NCBI GenBank assembly: GCA_943704415.1
Contig: CALSCO010000711.1
Coordinates: forward strand, 1-64,000
From: Parvularia atlantis
Lineage: Eukaryota > Opisthokonta > Rotosphaerida
DNA: 64,000 nt
Direction of reading: 5' to 3'
How positions within the stretch are numbered: position 1 is the stretch's first letter; each line of letters opens with the position of its first letter. Positions 1 to 11,437 of the stretch are shown here, in pieces. Under the pieces are notes generated by a model that saw only the letters and a program-made list of their open reading frames with translations, searched no databases and was not told the DNA's origin. The position numbers were made by a program, and so were the translations under genes.

Positions 1-71
1 GGGGGGGGGGTACTGAAGAGTGGAAGCAAGGAAGAGTTAGTAAGGTCGCTAGCCGGAAGAAGCGTCGCCGA

Positions 72-955
72 TCACAGCAGCACGCAGCCCTTGGACTTGC
101 CCTCCTTCTTGGCGCCGTTCTGCGCGCCGCCCTTCTTGCCGTTGGTCTTCTTCTTGCGAATCTGCCTCACGACCGAGTAGAAAGCTGCGACAGCGCACGC
201 AGCGGACTGAGCGGGGCGAGCGCACGGCCGGCGCACGCGCGCACGCACCCTTCTCGACGTTGACGCACGTCTTGGCCGACGCCTCGGTAAAGTCGCAGCC
301 CATCTGTTTGGCGAGCGCCTCGCCCTCAGATGCCTGGACCTGCGCGCCGTGCAGCGCCGTGGCGTGCCGTGAGCCAGCCAGACTGGGCACGAGCGCACGA
401 CCCAGCGCGCCCCGCACCTCGCGCTCGGTCATGTCGCACTTGTTGCCGACGAGTATTAGCGGGATCGAGTCGGTGTCCTTTACTCGTGCGATCTGGTCGC
501 GGAACTGGCGCGCGGCGTGCGCGGCACGTGAGGCCGCGCCGTTGTCATGCGACGCGACCCGCGCACCCGCTGCACGCGCTCGAACGTGGACCGGGCGAGG
601 ATCGAGTAGACGAGGACGAACCCCTCGCCGTCGCGGATCCACTGGTCCCGCAGCGCCGTGTACTCCTCCTGTCCGGCCGTGTCGAGCACCTTGTTTTGTG
701 TTGCGTTGACGGGGAGGAGGATTGCGCCGCGTCGTCAGCCCCCCCCCCCGCCGCGCCGCCCGCCGCGCCCGCTCGCCCACCGCGCGCTGCACGCACCTCG
801 AGCACGCACGGCTCATCGTCGATCACAACCTGCTTGCGGTACGAGTCCTCGATCGTCGGGTCGTACGTCTCGACAAAGTGGTTGAGGCACAGCTGGATCG
901 TGAGCGCCGTCTTGCCCACGCCACCGTCGCCGAGCACCACGATGCGGTACAGCAT
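72..955 (-). CDS. Ras-family small GTPase, 5 exons
   Basis: Membrane-anchored GTP/GDP switch of the Ras family. Exons on the minus strand are 955-797, 689-567, 504-418, 339-249 and 184-72. Introns start GTGCG and end AG. All G boxes are visible: P-loop GDGGVGKT, effector loop [17 protein letters not shown] with the Ras-type Gln, NKCD and EASAK. The tail is lysine-rich and ends in CVLL. A terminal Leu in a CaaX box normally directs geranylgeranylation rather than farnesylation. DTAGQ argues against Rap1, which carries Thr there. The core resembles fungal Ras2 proteins as I know them. The start is the ATG just before LYRIVVLG, which gives the usual Ras N-terminus. The next gene upstream on the same strand ends 147 bp away. 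Confidence 0.93.
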
Positions 956-1102
956 GGCTGGTGCTTACCTGTGCGCGCGGGTGCCGGCGCCGCGCGTCAG
1001 CACGCGTGCCACAGCGCGCGCGGCGAGACGAGCGAAGCAGCGCGGCAGCTCCTGTGAACGGTGGACAACTTTGGTCGCCGCATATGGATCATCCCGTTCG
1101 CA
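956..1102. promoter_or_regulatory. Ras 5' flank / GEA 3' flank
   Basis: A 147-bp spacer between two minus-strand genes. It must hold the Ras promoter and the end of the upstream transcript. I see no TATA box or clear polyadenylation motif. Confidence 0.4.
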
Positions 1103-4100
1103 TCATGCCGGCGACACAGAGTGTGCGGCGGGTGCGGCGGGCGAAGGCGAGGGCGGCGCGTCGCCAACGGGCGGGAACAGCTCGTCGTACAGGCCCGGCA
1201 GGAAGCTATTGATCTTCTCCCAGGTCATGTGCCAGAACTCGGCGCGGCTGCGACCCGCGCGGGGGTCAGCGCAACACGCAAGCGGCGAGCGGCGCAGTGC
1301 GCACCTCTCGGGCGACATCGCCTCGCCGCCGGCGCCGTTGGCGGGCCCGCGCGAGGTCGTGCTCGCGTGCGCCGGGTCCTCGAGGATGCCCCAGTCGCGC
1401 TGCACGAGGATCATGTTGACCAGGCTCTCGCGCATCATGTCGTACTGCGAAACCTGTTGGCGGCGCTGCCCGAACGTGCCTAGCGCACCGCACGCACCAG
1501 CCGCGAGCCGCCGTCGACGTGCATGTACTTGTTGACAAAGTTGAGCACGCGCATCCAGATCGAGGGGAAGTCCCGGCGCTGGTAGAGCGTCGGGAGCGTG
1601 TGCAAATACAGCTTGGACAGGAGCGAGGCCGACTTGACGCGGGCCTGCGTGCACATGTCAGCCGCACGCGCGTCTCGCGCCACGCTCGCACGCACGTCCT
1701 CGGCCTCGCGCGCGTCCGGGTGGAACGAGTCCGAGATGAGGTCCTCCAGCAGTGAGAACAGGACCATGTCGTGGCACGTCCACACGTCGTCCGCGCTCAG
1801 CAGCGTGAGCAGCTCGGGGCGCACCAGCACCTCGGGCAGGATCGTCAGCGCGCGCGTGCGCACGTCGCGCACGGGGTGTGTCCTGCCCAGTGCGCCATGC
1901 GCGTCAGCATCGGGCGGACGGCAGCAGCAGTGCGCCGCACCCGTTGGACGACAGCCCGCTCAGCACCGGCAGCCAGAACGCGTGGAAAAAGTCGTGAGCG
2001 GCGGTCTCTGCGTGCGGCCGATGAGCGCGCACGAGCAGTGGCGCCAACGCGCAGCCGCACCGGGCAGCACGGTCTTGCTGGTCGCGTGCCGCTGCACGTC
2101 AAACTGGAAGTGCACGCGCGCGCGCTCAAACATGAGCCAGAGCAGGTCGAGCGCGCTGATGGCGGCAGTGAGCGTCACGTGTCTGATGCGCGTGCGACCG
2201 CACCGCAGCGCGCGGTTCCTGGGTGTGCGCGTCTCGTCCTCGGTCGCCAGTCGCCCGTTTGGTGCCGCGGGCGACGACTGGGGCTGCGCGTACGTCATGT
2301 CTCGCGCATGCACACACGCGCAGTCTGTCGAGAGCGCGCACCACGGCGGCCGCAGCGGGGGCGGGGGCGCTGGCCACCGACGAGGCCGACGCACTGCGCG
2401 ACTGCGACGTGATTGGCGTCCCCGCGGGCTGCACCGCGTCGTGCTCAGTCGAGCGCACGACAGTCGACGCGCACGCACCGTCTCAATGCGCGACGAGAAC
2501 GCCACAAACTTGAGCAAGACGTCGGCAAACTCGAAGAACAGCACCGGGTTGATCCACGCCGCCTCTTTGCTCAGGATGCACACGTCCAGTCCTGAGAACG
2601 CCAGCCTAGGGGCGCGCACGCGAGTCGGCCGCGAGCGGCGTGCGCGCGCACAGACGCACGTGGCGCAGTCGTTCTGCTCGACCATGTGCGCGATCAGCGC
2701 CAGCAGCGTCTTCCACTGTGCGACCGTGTACGACAGCGACGGGTCCCTGCACCGGCGAGCGCGCGGTCAGCCGCATGTCTGCGCGCCGCACACACCACGC
2801 ACTTGAGCAGCGTGTCCATCCCGACGCTGATCTGCGGCGCGAGCCGCGCGAGGATGTTGCTCGGCAGCTTGACGAGGTGCGTGATCGAGTTGAACAGCTG
2901 CGCGGCGAGCGTCGGTCAGGGAGGAGGGGGGACCGCACATACGCCCAACCTCCGCTGCGCGCACCTGGCCCAGCACCTCCTCGTTGTGCAAGAAGCGCCG
3001 CGCGAGCAGCAGGAGCCCCACGGTGGCGCGCTCGATCAGCGGGAAGGCCGCGTCGCTGATGGCCATGTCGAAGACCATCGTGAGGAACTGCGGCGCGTTG
3101 CTGCGTCAGCGCTCCATGTGCGATTGCAAGTGCACCTCGTGCGCACCAGGTGGAACCGCTCCAGCAGCTCTTTGATGCGGTCGGGGTTCTTAGCGAGCAC
3201 GCGCACGGTCATCTCGAAGAAGAACAGGGCTGCGTCCTCGTCGACCTGTGTGTGTGCGCGTCAAGAGTGCGGCCGACAAGCGCTCGGCGGCCGTGCGCAC
3301 CTGCACGTCCTGCTCTCGCGCCGATTCGATAAGCGAGCAGCGCATCGCGGCGTCCAACAGCGCGCCAAGGGCCTCCTGCGCCCTAGTCATCAGCTCGCAG
3401 GCCAGCGGTGCGGTCTGCGTGCGCACCTGCGGGAGAAACCGGCTGTCGGTAATGATATCCTCGATGCGGCACTCGGCCACGAGCTCGCGCGTGCTCCGGT
3501 ACGCGGGCGACGTCGTGTCCAGCTCGGGCCGGCTCTCACTGTCACCGAAGAAGGTCGCGAACGGCCACATGTACGACATGCCACCCGTGTCGCGCCGCGG
3601 CCTGCGCATGTGGCGCGTCAGCCAAGGCCGCACTGCCACTCGCACAGCGCGCGCACGTCTGAGGTGCCACGCGGGCCAGCGGCAGCTTGCGCTTCTTCCC
3701 GAGCAGGTCTTCCATCTCGAGCAGCGCGTCCGGCAGGAGCGCCTCGCGGTACAGACTGCCGCTCGTCGTCAGCGCCGCACCAACGACTGCGGCAGCCTGG
3801 CGCGCACCTGCGGATGCTCTTCATGACCAGCGTCCAGCCGTTCGCGTGCAAGACGCTGCCGTGCTGTGCAGCGCGGCAGGGGCGGCATATGTGAGCGGCG
3901 ACGTTGCGGACGCGCCACGCGCGCACCTGGCGGATCATGTCGAACGCCGTCTGCGTGGCGAGCCGGCACCGCGCGCGGGCCACAAAGCGCGCGGGGATCT
4001 TTTCCTGCTCGCCGGGTGGCCTTGCCGACGGCGCGTCCGTCTCGACCAGCGTCGTCATGCGCACGATCATGGCCAGCTGGCGTGCACGCAATATGCGTGA

Positions 4101-7100
4101 GTTGCCGGGTCAGCAGGCACGCGGCCGCGCACCATCGACTCGAACGCTTCGGTCAGGCGGTAGTGCCCTGCAACCGTGGCCAGGTTGCGCACGGCGTACA
4201 GCACCTGCTGCACCATGCTGTCCTCGAGGTCCAGCTGCGCCGCGCACGTGAGCACGATGCAGCATGCACTGTGCATGCGCACGCGCACCCCGAGGAGGTG
4301 CGTGACGCACGCAGCCGCGCTCGGCCACATCGACATGAACATCTCGCGGTCATACGCGGCCGAGGAGCTGTGGATGAGCTGGTCGCTGACCTTGTCGAAC
4401 GCGATGAGCTGCTTCCAGGCGTACTCCTCGCCCACTAGGCCCTCTTGCTCCTGCGGCATGATGATTTCGCGCCGGCTGATCGCCGTGTAGATCTCCTCGA
4501 GGTACTTGGTCTCAAACTCCTCGTTGTCGCTCGTCTTGCTCGCGATGCGAAGAAAGTCGTTGAGCGTCATCCGCCGCTTGTTGTTGACGTTGTACTGCGC
4601 CGCACTTGCGTCAGGACGGATGCGCCACGTGCGCAGAGCGCGCGCACCAGGTCCGTGTTGAGCATGATGATCGCGTAGCCCATGAAGTGCGCCGCGCTCA
4701 CGCTCGGCAGCGGTGGCTCGTTCTTCATGTACCCCTGCGCGCGCGCGCGGCTCAGCATCGGCGCGCGAAAAGGTGTCGCGCACGCACCGCCGCAAAGCTC
4801 GCCAGGATGCGGTCGATCTGTTGGCCTTCGCCCGGGAGGCGGAACGACTCGCACATGGTCCTGCGTGCCGCCGTCAGCCGTGCGCCAGGCATGCCCAGAG
4901 CCAGCCGCGCACCGAAGCGCCTCGTCGATGCGCTTCCCGCGAAAGTCAAAGTGACTCATGTACCTGTCCAGCACAGGCCCGTGCGCGCTCTCGGCCAGGT
5001 AGAGGCCGAGCATGCGCTTGCTCAGCGCGGGCGTGTTCCAGAGGAAGCTGGCGCGGGCGCGCGCGTGAGCGACGGCCTTGGGGGCGCCCCCGCGCGCACG
5101 CCACGCACTGCGCAATGTCGGCGTGGTTTTCGGCCGAGCTGATGAGCTTGTTTTCGCACAGAAAGCGCATGCCGTCCTTCCACGACGCGTTGAACTTCTC
5201 CACACCCAGCGACAGCAGGCGCTGCGGGGCACGGCAGACGCGTCAGCGAGCCAGCCGGTGCGCCACAACAACAGGCGTCACCTTGCGGTTCTTGCGCGTC
5301 TGCAGCTCCTCGAGCGACGGCGCCCCGCCGGGTACGTACGGCACCTGGCGCGAGGTCGTCAGCACAGCATGTGCAGCGCGCAACCTGGGCGTAGCGTAGC
5401 GTGCCTTGAGCTCGCAGCGCTCGGCCATGGCCTTGAACATGCTCGAGAGCACGTCAAACGCGAGCATGTGCAGGTGGTTGAGCTGCGCGTTCTCGCTCGC
5501 CACGAATGTGCTGAGCACACGCACGAGCTTCTCGAGCATGTCGCTCGCACGCAGCTGTGCACCACCGCGCGTCACGCCCCGGCATTCGCGCGCACGCAGG
5601 CCCGCGCACCTCGCAGTCGTAGTTGATGTACAGGTCGACGGCGAAGAACGACGAGCCAAGCGAGAGCTGGCGAAGCGACTCGAGCACGAGCTCCTTGTGC
5701 TCCGGCAGGGTCGATCTGCCCCGCCGGGCGCGCACGCGTCGGCCACGTAGCGGTCAAGGTGCACGCGCGAGCGGAGCACGCACCGCGACTCGTCGGCGAG
5801 TTTCTTGAGCATGCCCGTGAGAAAAAACTCGATGTGGCAGCGCATGTGCGTGCCCAGCACCGAGAACAGCAGCGTGACCACACGCAGGCTCTGCGCGAGC
5901 AGCTGCGACGCGCGCCACGCCCCGTCAGACACAGCAGCCAGCCGGCTTGACCCCGCGCGGCGCTCACGTTCGTGTGGTGCTGCTCGCGCAACGAGATGAT
6001 CATGTACAGGTGGTGGGACAGGTCCGTCTTGACCAGCGCGAGCAGCGTCGGGAACTGGTGGAAGTACATGCCCCCGGTCTCGATCGCTACGCCGAGCACG
6101 TTAAGCGCGATCAGGCGCATCGTGTCGGTGACGCTCCGGTCCTGTGGGTCGAGCAGCGACGTCTGCAGCGCGCCACGCATGAGCACAGCAACGCACGCAG
6201 GCGGCAAGCGCACCACAAACGTCATCAGCTGCAGCACCGCTGGCACGCCGTGTGGGCGGTTCGCGGCCGCGCTGACGCTGCCGGGCCCCGCGGGCCACGG
6301 CGTGTCAACGGCCAAAGTCGCCGACGCTGCGGGCGAGCCCGTCGACCGAGCTGCGGCGTTGCACGCGGGTGAGCAAGTGCCGCACAGCACGTACGCGCGC
6401 ATGTAGACCTTCCCCGGGCGCGAGCGTCTGCAGCCCCTTGCCGACGTTGCGGTATGCGCCCTGCTCGTCGTCGAGGAGGTCGGCTGCGGAGTCTGTGCTC
6501 AGGGTCCGCCGCGCGACAGCGGGCGCGTGCAAGCGCACTCGTCAAGTCGCCGTCGGGCATGCTCGGCAGGCGCGAGAGGAGGATGTGCGCCATCCCGGTG
6601 AGCGCGTGCTCGCACGACCGTCTGGCGTTGCGGGCACGGTCAGCACGCTCGCGGGTCACAGGCGGGGCGGCTGCACCTCAACAGCTCGCTCAGGCGTGTC
6701 TGGAAGCACAGCTGGAAGCACGTCGTGAGGATCTGCGCCACCATCTCGTTCGACAGCGCGACGCCGGCCGGGCTTGCGAGGCACGCCTTGAGCACCTGCG
6801 GACAACGGGCGTTGGCTGGCGTTTTGGCGCACGCGCAGTCGCGTCACGCACGTGCAGGATCCGTGTCAGCACGACCTCGTCCGCGACCTGGTCCGTCGCC
6901 TCAAACTTGCAGTGCGTCACGGCGACAGCAACGTCGCCCATAACCTCGGCGACGTTGTCCTGGCGCGGGTGAATCTGGCGCGCCGCGGCGCGTGAGCGGG
7001 ACCGTGTCGTCCGCACAGCGCGCCGCACCAGCTGGTAGTTGAGCAGCTTCTCGACGGCCGAGAGCGCGGCGCCGATGACGGGGCCTGGCGCGGGCATGTG

Positions 7101-7637
7101 AGACGCGTGGTTGGCACGCGGACGCGGTGTCCTAGGCACCTGTCGTCACGTCCGAGCGGATGATGTCCAGGAACGGCTCGACGACGACGCTGATGCCCAC
7201 GTCGTCCACAGTCGTGTTGCCCTGCGCGGCCGACGCGACGATCCGGCGCACCTCGACCAGCTGGATGCAGGGGGATAGTTGAGCCACCACGCAGCCCACC
7301 ACGCGGCCAGCGCACCTTGCGCAGCACGATCGACTGCGCGGACGCGCCCGGCGCGAGGCTCATGTCCCAGCGCGCGTTGCGGCGGATGGCGGCGGCGACC
7401 TGTGTCAGTGCGCGCGTGGGGCGGTGCGCGTGTGGCGTGTCACTCGTCGTGCGTGCAGGTGGCGCTGAGCGCGGGTCTTGTCGCGCGCGAGCATCGGGTA
7501 GGCGTGCGCGGCGGGACGGGGGGAGGGGGGAGCACGGGCAGGGCAGCGGCTGCGCGTACCGCCAGCAGCTCGTTCATGACGATCGGCGCCCAGAAGCGCG
7601 TCGTCGCGGCGGCAGGTGCCGCTCGCGCGTCGGCCAT
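1103..7637 (-). CDS. GEA1: GBF1/Gea-type Sec7 Arf guanine-nucleotide exchange factor
   Basis: Large Golgi Arf-GEF that loads Arf with GTP for COPI coat assembly. Roughly two dozen short introns. The start at 7637 gives MADARAAP, and splicing 7560 to 7399 yields AAAIRRNARW, matching the conserved N-terminal IKRNARW of GBF1. DCB-region matches follow: FLDIIRSDVTTG and a segment like AVTHARF...DEVVL near 6840-6920. The Sec7 domain spans about 5000-4350. It has the catalytic Glu in FRLPGEGQ (codon 4829-4827), then YAIIMLNTDL, NNKRRMTLNDFLR and MPQEQEGLVGEEY. The C-terminus EFWHMTWEKINSFLPGLYDEL matches the GBF1 end WERIDCFLP. The asparagine-rich MTL motif favours Gea/GBF1 over the BIG/Sec7 group. 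The start lies 36 bp from the divergent helicase gene. Confidence 0.93.
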
Positions 7638-7673
7638 GTTCGCAAATCTCTCACAGCACGACCAGGCGCACCG
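7638..7673. promoter_or_regulatory. 36-bp divergent start-to-start spacer
   Basis: Only 36 bases separate the ATG of GEA (minus) and the ATG of the DEAD-box gene (plus). The two transcription start regions must overlap each other or lie inside the coding exons. Confidence 0.6.
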
Positions 7674-8589
7674 ATGGTGGCGGTGCGGCGTCGCCACGTG
7701 GCCGCTGTCATTGACACGGCGGTGCGCGCAGGGCAAGGCGGGGCGTGAGGGCGCGAACGGCGCAGACGCGGCCGTCAAGGCAAAGAAGGGCAAGGCGACG
7801 GCGGCGGCGATAGCGACGGCGGTGGACGGCGACAGCACGCCCAAGCCGAAGCGGCGCAAGGTCGCGGCCGAGGTCGCGGCCGAGCCAGCGCCCGAGGCCG
7901 AGCCGGCGCCCGAGGCCGACGGTGCGGCCGAGGAGCCGCCGAAGAAGAAGAAGAAGAAGGCCAAGGCCGACGCCGACGCCCCCGAGGCCGCCGCGGCCGC
8001 CGACACCGACGACGCGCCGCCTGGCAGCCTGTCGCGGTTCCCGCTTTCGCCCGCGACCGTCGCGGCGCTGGCCGCGCGCGGCATCGACCGGCTGTTCCCG
8101 ATCCAGGTGCAGACGTTCGTGCCGATCTACGACGGTCTGGACGTCGTCGGGCAAGCGAGTGCGTCGCGGCTGCACGCACACGGCCCGCACTCACGCACTC
8201 ACTCACGCGCCGCCGTAGAGACCGGCAGCGGCAAGACACTCTCGTTCGCGCTACCGCTGATCGAGCGGCTCGTGCAGACGCGCACGGCCAAGGCCGGCCG
8301 CGCGCCCGCCGCGCTCGTCATGGCGCCCACGCGGGAGCTAGCGCGCCAGATCGAGCGCGAGTTCCACACGATCGCGGGCAGCCGCCTGGCCATCACGTGC
8401 ATCTACGGCGGCGAGGCGTACGAGCCGCAGGAGCGGGCGATGCGCGACGGCGTGGATGTGGTACGCGCACCGTGACGCAAGGCGGGCAGCCGGCCCTGAC
8501 CGTGACACGTGGGCAGGTCGTCGGCACGCCCGGCCGCATCATGGACCACGTCAACCGCGGCAACCTCAACCTGCTCGCGCTCAAGTACG

Positions 8590-8620
<31 letters not shown>

Positions 8621-10408
8621 GGTGCGGGCGCGCCCGTCGACCCGCCTGTGTGCGCTCACACCGAGCGCGCGGCGCAGGTCGGCTTTGCCGAGGCCGTCGA
8701 GGAGCTGCTCGGCGCGCTGTACGAGAGCGGCAACCGCCCGCAGACGATCCTGTTCTCGGCCACGGTGCCCAAGTGGGTGCAGCAGACGGCGAAGAAGTAC
8801 CTCAAGAGCGACAAGGTGCGCGGCTGCGGCGGCCTTCGCGGCAGTGGCAGCTCATCGACGCCGCCGCAGGTCACGATCGACCTCGTCAAGGACCACGACA
8901 ACAAGACGGCGGACGAGATCCAGCACCTGTGCATCCGCTGCACGTGGCAGGAGCGGCCGGCGGCGGTGCGCGACGTCGTACAGGGTGCGGGCCGGCACGG
9001 AGCCGCTTTGACGGGCGCGGCTCACGGACACTCGCGCGCGCAGTGTACTCGGGCATGCACGGGCGCGCGATCATCTTCACCTCGACCAAGAAGGAGGCCA
9101 ACGAGCTCGCACTCAACGCCGTGCTCAAGCAGGAGACGCTCGTGCTGCACGGTGGTGCGGGCGGGGCAGGGCGCGCTCGCGGGCGGGCACGGCTGAGACG
9201 CGAGCGTGGCGTGCGCAGATATCCAGCAGAAGCAGCGTGAGATCTCGCTCACGGCGTTCCGCGAGGGTGCGGGCGTGGTGCGGAGCGGGCTGGCCGGCAT
9301 CTGACGGGCATGTGGCCGCCAGGCAAGATCCGCGTGCTCATTGCGACCGACGTGGCCGCGCGCGGGCTTGACATCCCGGAGGTCGACCTCGTGATCCAGT
9401 GCGAGCCGTCCGAGAAAGCCGACGACTACATCCACCGCGCGGGTGCGTTCGTTCCGCTGCCGCCGGGCCATGCCGCCACCGCTCACGGGCCGCTGTCGCC
9501 AGGCCGCACGGGCCGTGCAGGCAAGTCGGGCGTGTCGATCCTGTTCTACAAGCCGGACCAGGAGTGGATGGTGCAGAACATCGAGAGCCGCACGGGCATC
9601 AAGTTCAAGCGTGTGGGTGCGCCACTCGCGTCCGACATCGTCAAGGCCGCGGCCGAGGACGCGCGCAAGTCGCTCGAGCAGATCCCAGGCTCGGTCCTGC
9701 CGCACTTCCACGCCGCTGCGCAGGCGCTCATCAACGAGGTGCGCGCGCATACACGCGCGCCCCCTGAGCGCACTGACCCCTCGTACACGCCGCAGCGCGG
9801 GGCGCTCGACGCGCTCGCGGCCGCGTTGGCGCAGATTTCGGGCCAGACCGAGGCGCTGCAGTCGCGGTCGCTGCTCAACTCAGCCGTCGGCTTCACAACG
9901 TACCTCATGCGCTTCCAGCAGGAGATCCGCACGGTGTCATACGTCTACACGGCCATCCGCAACCACTTCCCGGAGGAGGCCAAGGAGGCCGTGCGCGGCG
10001 TGCGGCTGACGCGCGACCACAAGGGCGGCGTGTTTGACCTGCCGTCCAAGTACAACGAGGCCGTGCTTGAGGTGCGCAGATGCGACAGCACGCCGCAGCC
10101 GCCCGCTCAACCGCACTGTCGCAGATGTGGCGCGACACCCGCGCCGGCACGCTGACGATCTGCACCGAGCTGCCGGAGCTCGAGGGCCCGCGCGACGACT
10201 ACGCGGGCAGCGCGCAGCGCGGCGGCTACGGCAGGTGCGCCGCTGCTGCGGACCGGCCGCGGTGCTAACGCTGCTGCGCGCATGCAGTCCGCGCGGCGGC
10301 TTCCAGCGCGGCGGCTACGGCGGCAGCCGGGGCGGCGGCGGCGGCTTTGGCGGCAGCAGGGGCGGCTACAGCGGCGGCTTCCGCGGCGGGTACCAGCACG
10401 GCAGGTGA
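7674..10408 (+). CDS. DDX21: DEAD-box RNA helicase of the DDX21/DDX50 (Gu) type with GUCT domain and RGG tail
   Basis: ATP-dependent RNA helicase, probably nucleolar. The first coding exon is only ATGGTGGCG (7674-7682). The intron 7683-7731 has a TTGAC branch site. The N-terminus is lysine- and acid-rich with KPKRRK and [10 protein letters not shown], which are likely nuclear or nucleolar signals. Helicase motifs in order: Q motif near 8100, TGSGKT (8221-8240) after an intron that restores GQAKTGSGKT, PTRELA, VGTPGR, VLDEAD (about 8596-8615), [30 protein letters not shown] and HRAG joined to RTGRAG. The GUCT-like domain is around 9840-10060 ([13 protein letters not shown]). The end is an RGG/GGY repeat (10290-10408). 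The GUCT domain separates Gu helicases from other DEAD-box proteins. The 3' end lies 45 bp from the convergent EIF1AD stop. Confidence 0.9.
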
Positions 10409-10453
10409 TGAGTGGTCGTTGTACATGCTTCGCCTAGGGCCTATGGTGCGGGA

Positions 10454-11179
10454 TCAACTCGTTCTTCGCCCTCGTTCTTCGCCCTCGTCTTCCTCCTCGT
10501 CCTCGTCCTCGTCCTCGTCCTCCTCGTCCGTCTCGACGTAGCCTCTCCGGTTCGAGTTCTCGAAGCTGCGTCGCGTGCACGGCGTCAGCGCCTCAGCGGA
10601 GGCAGCACGCGCACGCACAGCGCCTCCGTCCCGTCCTCGGCCAGCGCGGGCGGCTCGACGGGCGCGGCGGCGAAGCGCTCGGGCCTGCGAGCGCGTCGCT
10701 CGTGCGATGAGCGTGCGCACCCACGTGGACGAGGGAGCGCGCGGCGCACCACTGCCCCCCCGCCTTGAGGTGCTTGACCTGGTCCGGGTAAAGGATGTGC
10801 TGGATGTCGCCGCAGACCTTGGTGTTGCTCGCGTTGATCTCGGTCACGACAAAGTCGCCTGGTCGGTGTGCGCACAAGCGTCGGCGATCACAGAACGAGC
10901 GGGCGCCCCCACGCGCGGGCGCGCACCGCGCTTGACCCAGACGAGGTTGCGGAACTTGGCCGGCATGCGGCACAGCGTCGTTGTGCCATCGCCGAGCTCG
11001 ACCTCGTACAGGTGGTTGCCCTTGGCCTGGCGGCGCGATGCCGTCAGCCACACGACATCGGCGGCGCGGGCGCGCCCATCGCCGCCCGCGCGCACCTGCA
11101 CCAGCCGCGCGACGACGTGGCCCGCGCCGAGTTCGGGCAGCGCATCGAGGACATCCTGCGCGACGCGCTTGCGTGGCAT
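10454..11179 (-). CDS. EIF1AD: eIF1A-domain protein EIF1AD, 5 exons
   Basis: OB-fold RNA-binding protein related to translation factor eIF1A; the animal member is nuclear. Exons are 11179-11096, 11026-10927, 10858-10750, 10684-10619 and 10565-10454. The spliced protein starts MPRKRVAQDVLDALPEL. It continues with NHLYEVELGDGTTTLCRMP, then FRNLVWVKRGDFVV, HILYPDQVKHLKAGGQWPE, and an acidic tail beginning ALFENSNRRGYVETDEE. Human EIF1AD has the same plan, with LHEVE, MPSKYRKNIWIKRGDF, and a tail motif NTNRRQY followed by acidic residues. The match at the last exon join, which I found only by splicing, supports the model. The gene is divergent from pirin, 258 bp away. Confidence 0.92.
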
Positions 11180-11437
11180 CACGATGATGACAGCGTGGCG
11201 GCGATCACGTGCGCGCTTTGTCAGCAAAACATGAGCTCAGCGCGCGCTTGGTCAGCAGCGACGGGCACTTTAAAAGCGGGCGATCGGTCGATGGTTTGGG
11301 TCATTCAGCGCTCGAACCGCGCCCCACCAGCAGCAGCAGCAGCAGCAGGCACCCGCCTCCTTCTTCCTCTCCTCCTCGTCTTCGCGATCAGCAGCACACC
11401 CACCACTAGCGAGCACACCAGCCTCGAGACCGAGACC
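11180..11437. promoter_or_regulatory. Divergent promoter region EIF1AD / pirin
   Basis: 258 bp. It holds a (CAG)7 run at about 11328-11349 and a pyrimidine-rich stretch at about 11355-11385, which suits a fungal core promoter or 5' leader upstream of the pirin ATG. No TATA box is visible. Confidence 0.45.

Noticed and set aside
1-12. G10 run at the window start as a telomere or contig end
   Set aside because: A single short homopolymer without repeated units; nothing shows it is a chromosome end.
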